Positions 32,436-40,504 of a stretch of DNA of 64,000 bases are shown piece after piece. Made by a program: the position numbers and the translations under genes. Location of the stretch: contig NZ_CAWLFA010000001.1 in the NCBI RefSeq assembly GCF_963860125.1, positions 2,914,001-2,978,000 of the forward strand, written 5' to 3'. The notes beneath the pieces were generated by a model that saw nothing but the letters and a program-made list of their open reading frames with translations, did not search any database and was not told where the DNA came from. Position 1 is the first letter of the stretch. Every line of letters starts with the position of its first letter. The DNA is from Picosynechococcus sp. PCC 7002. GTDB lineage: Bacteria; Cyanobacteriota; Cyanobacteriia; Cyanobacteriales; MRBY01.

Positions 32436-32516
32436 AAACACCCCTCTAGCTCCCCTCAAGGGGAGAATGGCACCCTCCGGCCTATCGGCCACCTCCCTCA
32501 AGGGAGGATTTTTTTT
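32436..32516 (-). repeat. Dispersed hairpin repeat, copy I, terminator-like
   Basis: A complete single unit 17 bp after the GH57 stop codon. Its distal end on the plus strand is CCTCCCTCAAGGGAGGATTT with eight consecutive T in all, again the form of an intrinsic terminator for the gene upstream. Confidence 0.88.
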
Positions 32517-32611
32517 GGACGGTTCAAAAAGTGGCACAGGGCAAGAAAATTTCTGGGATTGGGTCGCCACAATGGTGGTAATAAAGGCGATCGCCCCAGG
32601 AGATTTTCGTC

Positions 32612-33370
32612 ATGGTCAGTTACAGTTTTGTGAGTTTTGGGTTTGGGTCGGGGTTTCTCGCCCTAGTGGTCTTTTTCATTTTGCAGTGGCTCCAGATTCC
32701 GGCGGGGAGTTTAGTCGATTGGCTAGTGGGCATTGCCAGTTTTTGGTGGCTGTTGGCGGTGGTAACGATTCCGTGGAATATTTATTTCGAGGCGGAGGAG
32801 ACCAAGGCAGAGACGATGATTTCTCGCCAGAAAAATATCCCCGTTGATGCCCAACAGTTAGCCTATGTGGCAAAAATTGCTCGGTTTGGTTTGCTGTTGG
32901 CGATCGCCCTCCATCTGCTTTCGGCCTTGGGATTATATGGTCTGGCAGCCTGGGGCATTAGTCCGGTGGGGTATGTGACAGGCGGGGCGATGTTACTGCT
33001 CACGGCGTTACGGCCAGCGGTGCGGGCTTACCAATTTATTGCCCAGCGTCTCATGTCAATTCGCCAACAAATTCAATATCCCCGGGAAGATGTGGTGGCA
33101 TTGCGTCACCGGGTGGTGACCCTAGAGGCAGGAGTTAAAAACCTACAAGAAACAACCGAAAAAAATAGCCAAACCCACCAGGAAGAATGGCATAGCCTTC
33201 GACGCGATTTAGCGAAAATGCGGGCCGCCCTCGAACAACTAGAAGCCACCAATGAAGCGGCTCACCAACAACTCGCCCGGGAAGCGACAACGGCGATCGC
33301 CCAACTCAGTGAAGATAGCCAGGTGCTGAACCACGTGCGGGAAATTATTCACTTCTGGAAACAAGCTTAG
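32612..33370 (+). CDS. Membrane protein with C-terminal coiled-coil, unknown function
   Basis: 252 residues that I cannot assign. Membrane segments at about 7-25, 35-58 (SLVDWLVGIASFWWLLAVVT), 88-110 and 115-135. The second half (about 160-245) is a charged heptad-rich coiled-coil, with VVTLEAGVKNLQETTEKNSQ and LRRDLAKMRAALEQLEATNE. The arrangement, membrane anchor plus cytoplasmic coiled-coil, suggests a scaffold or partner-binding role, but that is only inference. The upstream 95 bp hold one HIP1 site. Confidence 0.65.
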   Translation: MVSYSFVSFGFGSGFLALVVFFILQWLQIPAGSLVDWLVGIASFWWLLAVVTIPWNIYFEAEETKAETMISRQKNIPVDAQQLAYVAKIARFGLLLAIALHLLSALGLYGLAAWGISPVGYVTGGAMLLLTALRPAVRAYQFIAQRLMSIRQQIQYPREDVVALRHRVVTLEAGVKNLQETTEKNSQTHQEEWHSLRRDLAKMRAALEQLEATNEAAHQQLAREATTAIAQLSEDSQVLNHVREIIHFWKQA

Positions 33371-33450
33371 GTTTAAGGTTTGCGCCGTCACGCCCTAATG
33401 GTCAAAAAGTCCCGATAGAATGGGAGCAAAATATCATCCCCGCACTCACT

Positions 33451-33810
33451 ATGCCTCAGTTTTTGTTGACCTGGTTAGCGACGGCTGGCTCCCTCTTTCT
33501 TACGGCCACCATTGTCCCCGGTTTAGAAATTAATGGCCTGACCACAGCCTTGATCGGGGCGATCGCCCTTGGGTTTGTGAATGCCATTGTTAAACCAATT
33601 TTGATCCTCTTTACCCTGCCCCTGACCATTTTGACCCTCGGCCTGTTTCTCCTGGTTGTCAATGCGATCGCCTTGGGGTTAGTCGGCTACCTCACACCGG
33701 GTTTAGAAGTCAATGGCTTTTTCCCGGCGGTGATTGGTTCCCTGGTGCTGACCTTTATTTCCAGCTTGATCAATCAACTCCTCGGCCAAGACGACGAACT
33801 CACCGAATAG
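33451..33810 (+). CDS. Phage-holin-like family membrane protein (YvlD/DUF360 type)
   Basis: 119 residues, about four membrane segments: 4-22, 33-50, 55-76 (LILFTLPLTILTLGLFLLVV) and 90-110. The pattern GFVNAIVKPILILFTLPLTI is characteristic of the 'phage holin family 4 / mycobacteriophage D29 Gp11-like' proteins that are widespread and chromosomal in bacteria. The holin name is historical; no prophage genes surround it. Function unknown. Confidence 0.8.
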   Translation: MPQFLLTWLATAGSLFLTATIVPGLEINGLTTALIGAIALGFVNAIVKPILILFTLPLTILTLGLFLLVVNAIALGLVGYLTPGLEVNGFFPAVIGSLVLTFISSLINQLLGQDDELTE

Positions 33811-33917
33811 CCTTTTTTCGCCGCTCACACCGTTAAAAATTCCGCTTCCCAGTAGTGAACTGGGGGGCAATTTGCTTTTATGCTAGGGAGAAAATCGGCA
33901 ACCTTTACCCAAAATCT

Positions 33918-34653
33918 ATGGCAACTGCGGAAAACCTCTTGGTCGTCAATGACGTCTATGCAGGATATATCAAAGATCTAAACATTCTCCAGGGCATTAA
34001 CTTTCGGATCGCTCCCGGAGAATTAGTGGTGGTCATTGGCCCCAATGGCGCAGGAAAATCGACCCTCGCTAAAACGATTTTTGGTCTCCTGACCCCCAAT
34101 CAAGGCAACATTACGTTCAAAGGAAAGCCTATTACTGGCCTGCGTCCCAACCAAATTGTGCAACGGGGTATGTGCTACGTCCCCCAGATTCAAAACGTTT
34201 TTGCCAACCTGAGTATCGAAGAAAATTTAGAAATGGGGGCCTTTGTGCGGTCTGGCTCCCTCGAAAATCTCAAGGAACAAATTTATACGATGTTCCCCGT
34301 GCTGAAACAACGGCGCAAACAACGGGCAGGCACCCTCTCCGGGGGCGAAAGGCAAATGTTAGCCATGGGTCGGGCTTTGATGTTAGACCCGGATCTTCTC
34401 GTCCTCGATGATACCGTCAGCAGCTCTTTCACCAATTCTGGTAGCTAGTGTTTTTGAGCAAATCAAAGCGGTCAATCAACTGGGTAAAGCGATTATGCTC
34501 GTGGAACAAAATGCAAAAAAGGCGTTGGAATTTGCTGACCGGGGCTATGTTTTAGAAAGTGGCTGCGATCGCTTTGAGGGCACAGGGCAAGATTTGCTGA
34601 CGAACCCAAAGGTCGGTGAACTCTACCTCGGTGCCGCCTACAAAGAGACTTAA
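33918..34653 (+). pseudogene. natE: NatE/LivF-type ABC transporter ATPase, broken by one inserted base
   Basis: The first frame gives Walker A (GPNGAGKSTL), the LSGGERQMLAMGRAL signature and Walker B LLVLD, then turns into DTVSSSFTNSGS and stops at 34448. The continuation (PSAALSPILVASVFEQIKAV ... GELYLGAAYKET) is in the +1 frame up to 34653. The sequence reads GATGATACCG where GATGAACCG (D-E-P) is expected, so one extra T at about 34412 falls exactly at the Walker B catalytic Glu. Corrected, the protein has 244 residues, as usual for branched-chain/neutral amino acid transport ATPases. It may be a real mutation or a sequencing error. No permease genes are adjacent. Confidence 0.85.
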
Positions 34654-34684
34654 ATTCGCTACAGTAAAAACTAGAGCTTGGGTA

Positions 34685-35389
34685 ATGGCGGTCGTGGTGA
34701 AGTTTCTGGACAATCTGAAAACCTCTTGGCAGCAATGGTGGCGATCGCCGAAAGCAGGAACTCCAGAAATTATTGATGTGGCCGCAGAACCCATCGAGAC
34801 GCCCCCCCAGAAAACATCCCCCAAGCCTTGGCAACGGGTGATCGATAGATTTCGTCCAGCCCAGCCAGCGGTCACAACTCTCCACGACGATCTCGAAGAA
34901 CAGGTTAAAGCCAATTTACGGGAACAGGATAAAACTCGTATTGCCCAGGTATTCCAGCGGTTTGCCCAGGGGGTAACGCCAGCGGATATTGAAAAAATTA
35001 AAGCTCATTTAGGGGAGATGCGCCGGGGGCCAATCAAAGATATTTGGCAAAAGGTGCAAGGCCTCGCCCAACTGATTAAGGATCCGCATGTGGCCTGGCG
35101 GTCAAAAACTATGGCGATCGCCGCATTGTTGTATTTAGTTTCGCCCCTCGATGCGGTACCAGATGTGATTCCCTTTGCGGGGTTGGCCGATGATGCAGCG
35201 GTGATTATTGCAGTGGGTTCGACCCTCGCCTTTGAGTTAGAAAAATACATGACCCGTCAGGCGGAAAAAAAGGCCGAAATCGAAATTAAAAAGCACACCA
35301 CCAACGTCAGAATCACACTTCTCGGCAGTATTGCCGCAGCGGCGATCGCCATTCTCGTTAAAATAATTCTGAATATTTTGTCGTCCTAA
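34685..35389 (+). CDS. DUF1232 (YkvA-type) membrane-associated protein
   Basis: 234 residues from the ATG at 34685; the frame is open further upstream, overlapping natE. The DUF1232 motif is at about residues 140-180 (ALLYLVSPLDAVPDVIPFAG then LADDAAVI). A C-terminal hydrophobic helix (ITLLGSIAAAAIAILVKIIL) is a likely membrane anchor. The N-terminal half is basic and Pro-rich. DUF1232 proteins are widespread and poorly understood; nothing in the context adds a function. Confidence 0.75.
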   Translation: MAVVVKFLDNLKTSWQQWWRSPKAGTPEIIDVAAEPIETPPQKTSPKPWQRVIDRFRPAQPAVTTLHDDLEEQVKANLREQDKTRIAQVFQRFAQGVTPADIEKIKAHLGEMRRGPIKDIWQKVQGLAQLIKDPHVAWRSKTMAIAALLYLVSPLDAVPDVIPFAGLADDAAVIIAVGSTLAFELEKYMTRQAEKKAEIEIKKHTTNVRITLLGSIAAAAIAILVKIILNILSS

Positions 35390-35399
35390 CCAACAAGTT

Positions 35400-35624
35400 T
35401 CAAGAAAAAGAATACACAGGCGTTTCTACAACTTTGAGGAGCGGTTGTTGACCCCAGATAATTTCCTGCAACCGATCCACCGTCTCCGGCGCAAATAATT
35501 TCTCGCCCGTCTCCTGGCAGACCCTAGCCGGAACATTTTCCACAACGTAAATCTTCCCGGCAATTTCCACAGAATAGGTCACAAAAGAATCAACAAAAGT
35601 TTCTTCAAAAGCAATGTCGCTCAT
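35400..35624 (-). CDS. YgiT-type/MqsA-N-like small protein without zinc ligands
   Basis: 74 residues. The core VENVPARVCQETGEKLFAPE then TVDRLQEII is the conserved second half of YgiT-type (MqsA N-terminal) domains common in cyanobacteria, where small antitoxin-like proteins are paired with short toxins. Here the usual leading CxxC is missing and only one Cys remains. No toxin gene is next to it; purE lies 41 bp upstream. Assignment to the family is moderately certain, function is not. Confidence 0.65.
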   Translation of the reverse strand: MSDIAFEETFVDSFVTYSVEIAGKIYVVENVPARVCQETGEKLFAPETVDRLQEIIWGQQPLLKVVETPVYSFS

Positions 35625-35665
35625 CTACTAATTTCCTGTAGCAACTTCCTCCATTTTGCAAAACA

Positions 35666-36190
35666 CTACATTTGCTTGAGGTAATCCTCATAACCAATCG
35701 CCGTTAATTGAGTTTGTTTATCGAGCACCATCTCCTTGAGACTTTGACGATAGGCTTGCACCTGTTTCAATAGCGCTGGATCGAACGCCCCTAACATTTG
35801 CACCGCCAACAAACCGGCATTGGTCGCATTTCCGATCGCCACTGTCGCCACCGGAATACCACGGGGCATTTGCACAATGGAGTAGAGAGAATCCACACCG
35901 CTGAGGGTACTGGTTTTGACGGGCACCCCAATCACCGGCAAAGGCGTCAGAGCAGCAACCATCCCCGGTAAATGCGCGGCTCCACCTGCCCCAGCAATAA
36001 TCACCTTTAAACCCCGTTCATGGGCTGTTTGGGCGTATTCCACCATGCGCTCCGGGGTACGATGGGCAGACACAATGCCAACCTCGTGGGGAATATTAAA
36101 TTGTCTACAGATGGCGATCGCCGCTTCCATCGTGGGAAGATCAGAATCGCTCCCCATAATGATGCCAACCAGGGGATTAATTACACTCAT
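35666..36190 (-). CDS. purE: N5-carboxyaminoimidazole ribonucleotide mutase PurE
   Basis: 174 residues. It catalyses a carboxyl shift in de novo purine synthesis. Family motifs: VGIIMGSDSDLPTMEAA (N terminus, phosphate/substrate loop), GIVSAHRTPERM with the catalytic His, IAGAGGAAHLPGMVAALT and PVIGVPVKT. The length is normal. It is divergent from nagA with 13 bp between the starts, so the promoter regions overlap. Confidence 0.96.
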   Translation of the reverse strand: MSVINPLVGIIMGSDSDLPTMEAAIAICRQFNIPHEVGIVSAHRTPERMVEYAQTAHERGLKVIIAGAGGAAHLPGMVAALTPLPVIGVPVKTSTLSGVDSLYSIVQMPRGIPVATVAIGNATNAGLLAVQMLGAFDPALLKQVQAYRQSLKEMVLDKQTQLTAIGYEDYLKQM

Positions 36191-36203
36191 AGGTTTTTAG
36201 CTC

Positions 36204-37376
36204 ATGTATGTCATGCCGACTAACCATCATAAACAAAGGGAGAACTCTGCACAAACCCTGATCAGGGCGCGTCTTGTTGGTTTAGAAGGTCAATTTTGGT
36301 TGCGATTCGATGCAAATCGTTGTTTAACGCATCTGGAGCCAATGGAAACCGAAATTCCACTAGAATTTCAGGAAAATATCTTGGATATTGCCGGAGATTT
36401 ATTGTCCCTAGGAGGAGTAGATTTACAGATTAACGGTGGTTTGGGTTTAGCGTTTCCGGAAGTGACCCAGACGGATCTGCCGAGACTTCAAGAAATTTGT
36501 GATTATCTTTGGGGCCAGGGCATTGACGCATTTTGTCCGACCATCGTCACCACCTCTCTAGAAAATATCCGGCGATCGCTGGCTGTCTTTGCCAAGCTTT
36601 GGGGAGACCCGAAACGGAATACAGCAAAAATTTTGGGGATACATTTAGAAGGGCCATTTTTAAATTACGAAAAACGAGGGGCGCACCCAGCCCAACATTT
36701 ACAGCCGTTGACCCTGAAGAATCTGCAACAGATAATCGGCGAATTTGCCCCAATGATCAAAATCATTACCCTCGCCCCAGAACTCGATCCCAGCCATAAA
36801 TGTGTGGAATATCTGCGCTCTTTGGGGATTGTTGTTAGTTTGGGTCACTCCCTCGCTACAGAAACAGAAGCCAATCAAGCCTTTGCCCGTGGCGCAACGA
36901 TGATCACCCATGCCTTTAACGCGATGCCCAGTTTGCATCACCGGGAGGCGGGTTTATTGGGAGCAGCAATGGTTAATCCTGACGTTTACTGCGGTCTGAT
37001 CGCCGATGGCCAGCACGTCAATCCCACGATGTTGGAGATTTTTTTGCGGGCCGCGAAACAACCTTTTTTAGTCAGTGATGCCCTCGCCCCCATTGGTCTC
37101 CCGGATGGGGTATATCCCTGGGACGATCGCCAAATTACCGTCACCCACGCCACGGCTCGCTTGGATAATGGCACTCTATCCGGCACGACGTTACCGCTGT
37201 TTGCCGGGGTCAAAAACCTTGTCCGGTGGGGTATTTGTGATTTAGAAAAGGCGATCGCCTTAGGGACTGTCGCCCCCCGAAAAGCCCTGGGTATGGCGAC
37301 TTGGACGACGGGCAAACCCATCAACCTTTTGCGTTGGCAAGGAGTAGATGGCACCGTTGAATTTAGCCGACTTTAG
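36204..37376 (+). CDS. nagA: N-acetylglucosamine-6-phosphate deacetylase
   Basis: 390 residues; Met4 (36213) is an alternative start. It removes the acetyl group from GlcNAc-6-P in amino-sugar recycling. Seen: GGVDLQINGGLGLAF (N terminus), HLEGPFLNYEKRGAH with the metal-ligand Glu, SLGHSLATETEA, ITHAFNAMPSLHHREAG, LIADGQHV and the catalytic Asp in LVSDALAPIG. It may connect to the cell-wall recycling gene anmK far upstream, but the two are not an operon. It overlaps the next convergent gene by 4 bp. Confidence 0.92.
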   Translation: MYVMPTNHHKQRENSAQTLIRARLVGLEGQFWLRFDANRCLTHLEPMETEIPLEFQENILDIAGDLLSLGGVDLQINGGLGLAFPEVTQTDLPRLQEICDYLWGQGIDAFCPTIVTTSLENIRRSLAVFAKLWGDPKRNTAKILGIHLEGPFLNYEKRGAHPAQHLQPLTLKNLQQIIGEFAPMIKIITLAPELDPSHKCVEYLRSLGIVVSLGHSLATETEANQAFARGATMITHAFNAMPSLHHREAGLLGAAMVNPDVYCGLIADGQHVNPTMLEIFLRAAKQPFLVSDALAPIGLPDGVYPWDDRQITVTHATARLDNGTLSGTTLPLFAGVKNLVRWGICDLEKAIALGTVAPRKALGMATWTTGKPINLLRWQGVDGTVEFSRL

Positions 37377-38395
37377 TGAATTTTTTCCACGTGCCAACCG
37401 GTTTGGGCACCAATCTTACCCGCTTTGACAAACCGCCAATTGCCCCGCTCAAAGCTATTTTTCCCTTTTTTGGGACTGGGTTGAACGCCGATCAATTGGG
37501 TCACTTCGTCCGTCGAAATCATCCAACCTGCTGTGGCGGCCTGTTCTAAAACGCTGAGATAAGCGAGGGGATTAGACGCTTGACGGGATTCCGAAAGAGC
37601 CGCTTCTACTCTGGCAAGCTTCTGGGCGATCGCCGCTATTTCTGTTCTCATGTCCCCTAGCTGATCACTTAAATTTTGCACGACCTCCTCTAGAGCAATT
37701 GTTGTCACCGTCGGGGTATCCGTTGGCAGAGGATCTGCTTTTTCTAGAACTTCTGGCCCTGCTATTGTCCCAGGCTGAGATGACGAAACAGTTGGCATAG
37801 ATTCAGGGGAAGTCGCTGATGGCGCATCATCCCAAGGATCTGGGGCTAATTGATTTGCCTTTTGTAAGTTCGGCTGAAAATCGTGAGTTTGAATCCAGGT
37901 ACGATTAACCGCAGTGGCCAAATCCTGGAGGTAAGCCGCCGTTTGGGATTTACCTTGGTCTTCAAACTGCCGGGCTACCTCCTGCATAAACTTCACCAGA
38001 TCCGGGGTGATCAATTTTTGATTCGCCGCTAAAATCTGCTGCTCTTCTCCCCGACGACAATTTAAAAGCGCTTCAATCAATTGGGCATAGGCTTGGGTAA
38101 TGGCATCTGGCTGGGGCGCGACCGGATTCGGTTGGGTGAGAATGTGATGTAATTTGCCCGCCCAGTTGTGGAGATAACGAGCCCCATTCAGTTCACCTTC
38201 CGCCGCAAGGTAGTTAGCCACCTGTTCCATCACTTCAATAAATTGGGCATCCACCAACTGCTCGTTTTGCCGCAGGACAATCCACTCTTCACCCCGGCGG
38301 CAGTTTAAGAGTTTTTGCACCAAATCAAGGTAAGCTTTCAGATTTTTCTGTTCCATGGGTAATGGACTCAAAAATAGAACCATATATCTACCCAT
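37373..38395 (-). CDS. Protein with two internal ~65-residue repeats, unknown function
   Basis: 340 residues. Two copies of one helical unit are visible: residues about 19-85 (LVQKLLNCRRGEEWIVLRQN ... LVDAQFIEVMEQVANYLA) and 102-165 (LIEALLNCRRGEEQQILAAN ... LITPDLVKFMQEVARQFE). This LNC-GEE unit is found in other cyanobacterial proteins ahead of other domains. A Pro/Ser/Thr-rich linker follows (about 185-230), then a coiled-coil (LSDQLGDMRTEIAAIAQKLA) and a C-terminal segment resembling a small DNA-binding or winged domain (DEVTQLIGVQPSPKKGKNSF). No enzymatic motif. Confidence 0.7.
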   Translation of the reverse strand: MGRYMVLFLSPLPMEQKNLKAYLDLVQKLLNCRRGEEWIVLRQNEQLVDAQFIEVMEQVANYLAAEGELNGARYLHNWAGKLHHILTQPNPVAPQPDAITQAYAQLIEALLNCRRGEEQQILAANQKLITPDLVKFMQEVARQFEDQGKSQTAAYLQDLATAVNRTWIQTHDFQPNLQKANQLAPDPWDDAPSATSPESMPTVSSSQPGTIAGPEVLEKADPLPTDTPTVTTIALEEVVQNLSDQLGDMRTEIAAIAQKLARVEAALSESRQASNPLAYLSVLEQAATAGWMISTDEVTQLIGVQPSPKKGKNSFERGNWRFVKAGKIGAQTGWHVEKIH

Positions 38396-38480
38396 TGTGT
38401 CCTATTTTGGTGACATTTTAGCCAAGTGATTAAGACTTCACAGAGCTAAACAAATTAACGCAAAACACTTCATAATTTTT

Positions 38481-39191
38481 CTAGGGATAAACTTGAGGAT
38501 AGTTAATGGGTTCAATATAGTTACCATCACATTCATCTTTAAGGAGAAACCGATTTAAGCTGAGATCTGTACCTGTAAATTGATAAAAACCCAAGCTACC
38601 ACAATCCCCTAAACCTCTGCCTTTCGTAAAAATACTAATGGTTTGGCTACTCGGATCATATTCTGAATACCCAGCTCTGGTTACTTCTGTTTCTTTAATC
38701 AATTGTTGATCCGTATCTTGGTAGAAATAAGTAATCGGTAGTGGCGTCAGATCGAATTGATCTTCGTCTCTTCGGTATAAAAAATAATTCTGGAGCAGTT
38801 GATAGGCCGTCGAGCCACAAACAAGGTGCACAAGATACTCATCTTTACCCACGCGGTAAACATTAGAGGCCGCTTCTGTGAGCTCCGATTCAAATCTAAA
38901 CTCTTGGCAAAGCCCCAACTCTTCCCGGTTTTCCATAAGCTCCGGAATGATTGCTTGGCTAATATCAGGGGAAGAATAGTTCTGATCTACTGCTTCTACT
39001 TCCTTTGTATCGGCCCCTTGAGAATTGACTAGGGGCAATGGTTCAGCGGGAACAGGAATTGGTTCTTCTGTCGGATCGGTAGGTGTTGTTCCATCAGGTT
39101 CAGGGGCAGAAGGATTAGACTGATTTTGGCAACTGCCTAACCCCAAGCCAAGGCTGACCAGGGTACTAAAAGCAATGAATTTAAACCTCAT
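38481..39191 (-). CDS. Lipoprotein, unknown function
   Basis: 236 residues from the Met at 39191, which has a GGAGG eight bases upstream. The N terminus is basic and hydrophobic and ends in a lipobox LGLGSC, so Cys (about residue 21) should be lipidated. A Pro/Thr/Glu-rich linker follows, then a globular part with four or more Cys (LCQEFRF, LVCGST, GDCGSL, KDECDG) that could form disulfides in the periplasm. I do not recognise the family. Confidence 0.75.
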   Translation of the reverse strand: MRFKFIAFSTLVSLGLGLGSCQNQSNPSAPEPDGTTPTDPTEEPIPVPAEPLPLVNSQGADTKEVEAVDQNYSSPDISQAIIPELMENREELGLCQEFRFESELTEAASNVYRVGKDEYLVHLVCGSTAYQLLQNYFLYRRDEDQFDLTPLPITYFYQDTDQQLIKETEVTRAGYSEYDPSSQTISIFTKGRGLGDCGSLGFYQFTGTDLSLNRFLLKDECDGNYIEPINYPQVYP

Positions 39192-39237
39192 ATATCTGAC
39201 CTCCACGCACTAAATCATAAGAAAATTGACCAGTTAA

Positions 39238-40317
39238 TTAAAGAGCCAGGGAAGAACTTAATTTCGCAAAAATCATCCGTCCCGCAGAGGTTTGTAAAGA
39301 TGAAGTAACGGTTACAGCAACATCGGAACCCATAAATTGTTTTCCTTCTTCGACAACAACCATCGTGCCGTCTTCGAGATAACCAACCCCTTGTTTTTCT
39401 TCCTTTCCTTGCTTAAGAATTTTTACATCTAAATTATCTCCAGGGAGATAGATCGGACGAATCGCTTGGGCAAGGTCATTAATATTTAAAATCTCGACTT
39501 TTTGAAGATTAGCAACCTTTTGTAGATTGTAATCATTGGTCAAAAGAATCCCATTAATTTCCTGGGCCAAATGCACTAATTTAGCGTCCACAGTAGCAAT
39601 GTCATCGTAGTCTGCGGGGTTGACAGAAACCCGTTTGGGAAAACGATTTTGCATACTCTGGAGAATATCTAAGCCCCGACGACCCTTGGCGCGTTTCTGG
39701 TCGTTACTGGCGTCGGCGAGTTGCTGTAATTCGTTGAGGACAAAAATTGGAATGAGAATTTGTCCTTCGATAAAACCTGTTTTAAGGAGTTCTTCTAGGC
39801 GACCGTCAATGATACAGCTTGTGTCGATGATCTTTGTAGGCGAAGGACGGAGGGTTCCTTCAGCAACGAGGAGAGTATCTAAACTATTGGGATTGATCAG
39901 CCGCAGAAAAGTACGCCCGTGAACATCGGCGAGGCTCACACCAAGGTAGGCAAAGGTGATACTGCCGAGAATGGCAAAGGTAGGCTTAAGAAAACCAAAC
40001 TCTGAAGGAATGGGCAACAGAAAAATGGGAGCAAGCATTAAATTTGCCACCAAAAGCCCAATCACTAAACCCACAGCACGGGTGACGATAATTTCGATGG
40101 GGGTGCGCCGAAATTGTTGCTCGAAGCGGCGATAGGTACTCTGGGCGAGAAGACCGATGGAAAGGCCCAGGAGTGAGGCAAAACCGGCCCCCACCCACCG
40201 GAGGGCGTCAATGTTGGAGGCTTGGTCGCGCACAGAGGCAGGGAGTAAATCAATGACATCAAATCCCACAAGGGCGATCGCCACCACAAAGATCAGAACA
40301 AGGAAAATATCGAACAT
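39238..40317 (-). CDS. PIN/TRAM domain membrane protein (YacL type)
   Basis: 359 residues from the Met at 40317; the frame extends upstream without support. Two N-terminal membrane segment pairs (about 4-22, 38-58, 78-120) are followed by a PIN-like nuclease domain (about 165-285): KIIDTSCIIDGRLEELLKTG, FVLNELQQLAD, RGLDILQ, and LVHLAQEINGILLTNDYNLQ, holding the acidic residues of PIN nucleases. A C-terminal TRAM domain (about 295-355) begins LPGDNLDVKILKQG. YacL-type proteins are universally conserved in many bacteria; target RNA unknown. Confidence 0.88.
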   Translation of the reverse strand: MFDIFLVLIFVVAIALVGFDVIDLLPASVRDQASNIDALRWVGAGFASLLGLSIGLLAQSTYRRFEQQFRRTPIEIIVTRAVGLVIGLLVANLMLAPIFLLPIPSEFGFLKPTFAILGSITFAYLGVSLADVHGRTFLRLINPNSLDTLLVAEGTLRPSPTKIIDTSCIIDGRLEELLKTGFIEGQILIPIFVLNELQQLADASNDQKRAKGRRGLDILQSMQNRFPKRVSVNPADYDDIATVDAKLVHLAQEINGILLTNDYNLQKVANLQKVEILNINDLAQAIRPIYLPGDNLDVKILKQGKEEKQGVGYLEDGTMVVVEEGKQFMGSDVAVTVTSSLQTSAGRMIFAKLSSSLAL

Positions 40318-40504
40318 AGGTCTTACCCGGCTATAAGTCCCAGTTTTAGGGGGAATTTGGGGTTTAGGATAATGGAGAATAATGCCCTCATTATATCGGT
40401 GGGCCTTCCATTCCTTCGCGCCTCTGGGAATTAACAAAATTTGTTGATTTCTGCGCCAATTTTCCAGCTAAATGCTTCCTATTCCCCATTGAGACTGTTC
40501 TACC

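Noticed and set aside
33451..33810. Prophage holin
   Set aside because: No lysis, capsid or integrase genes are nearby; the family is chromosomal and widespread.
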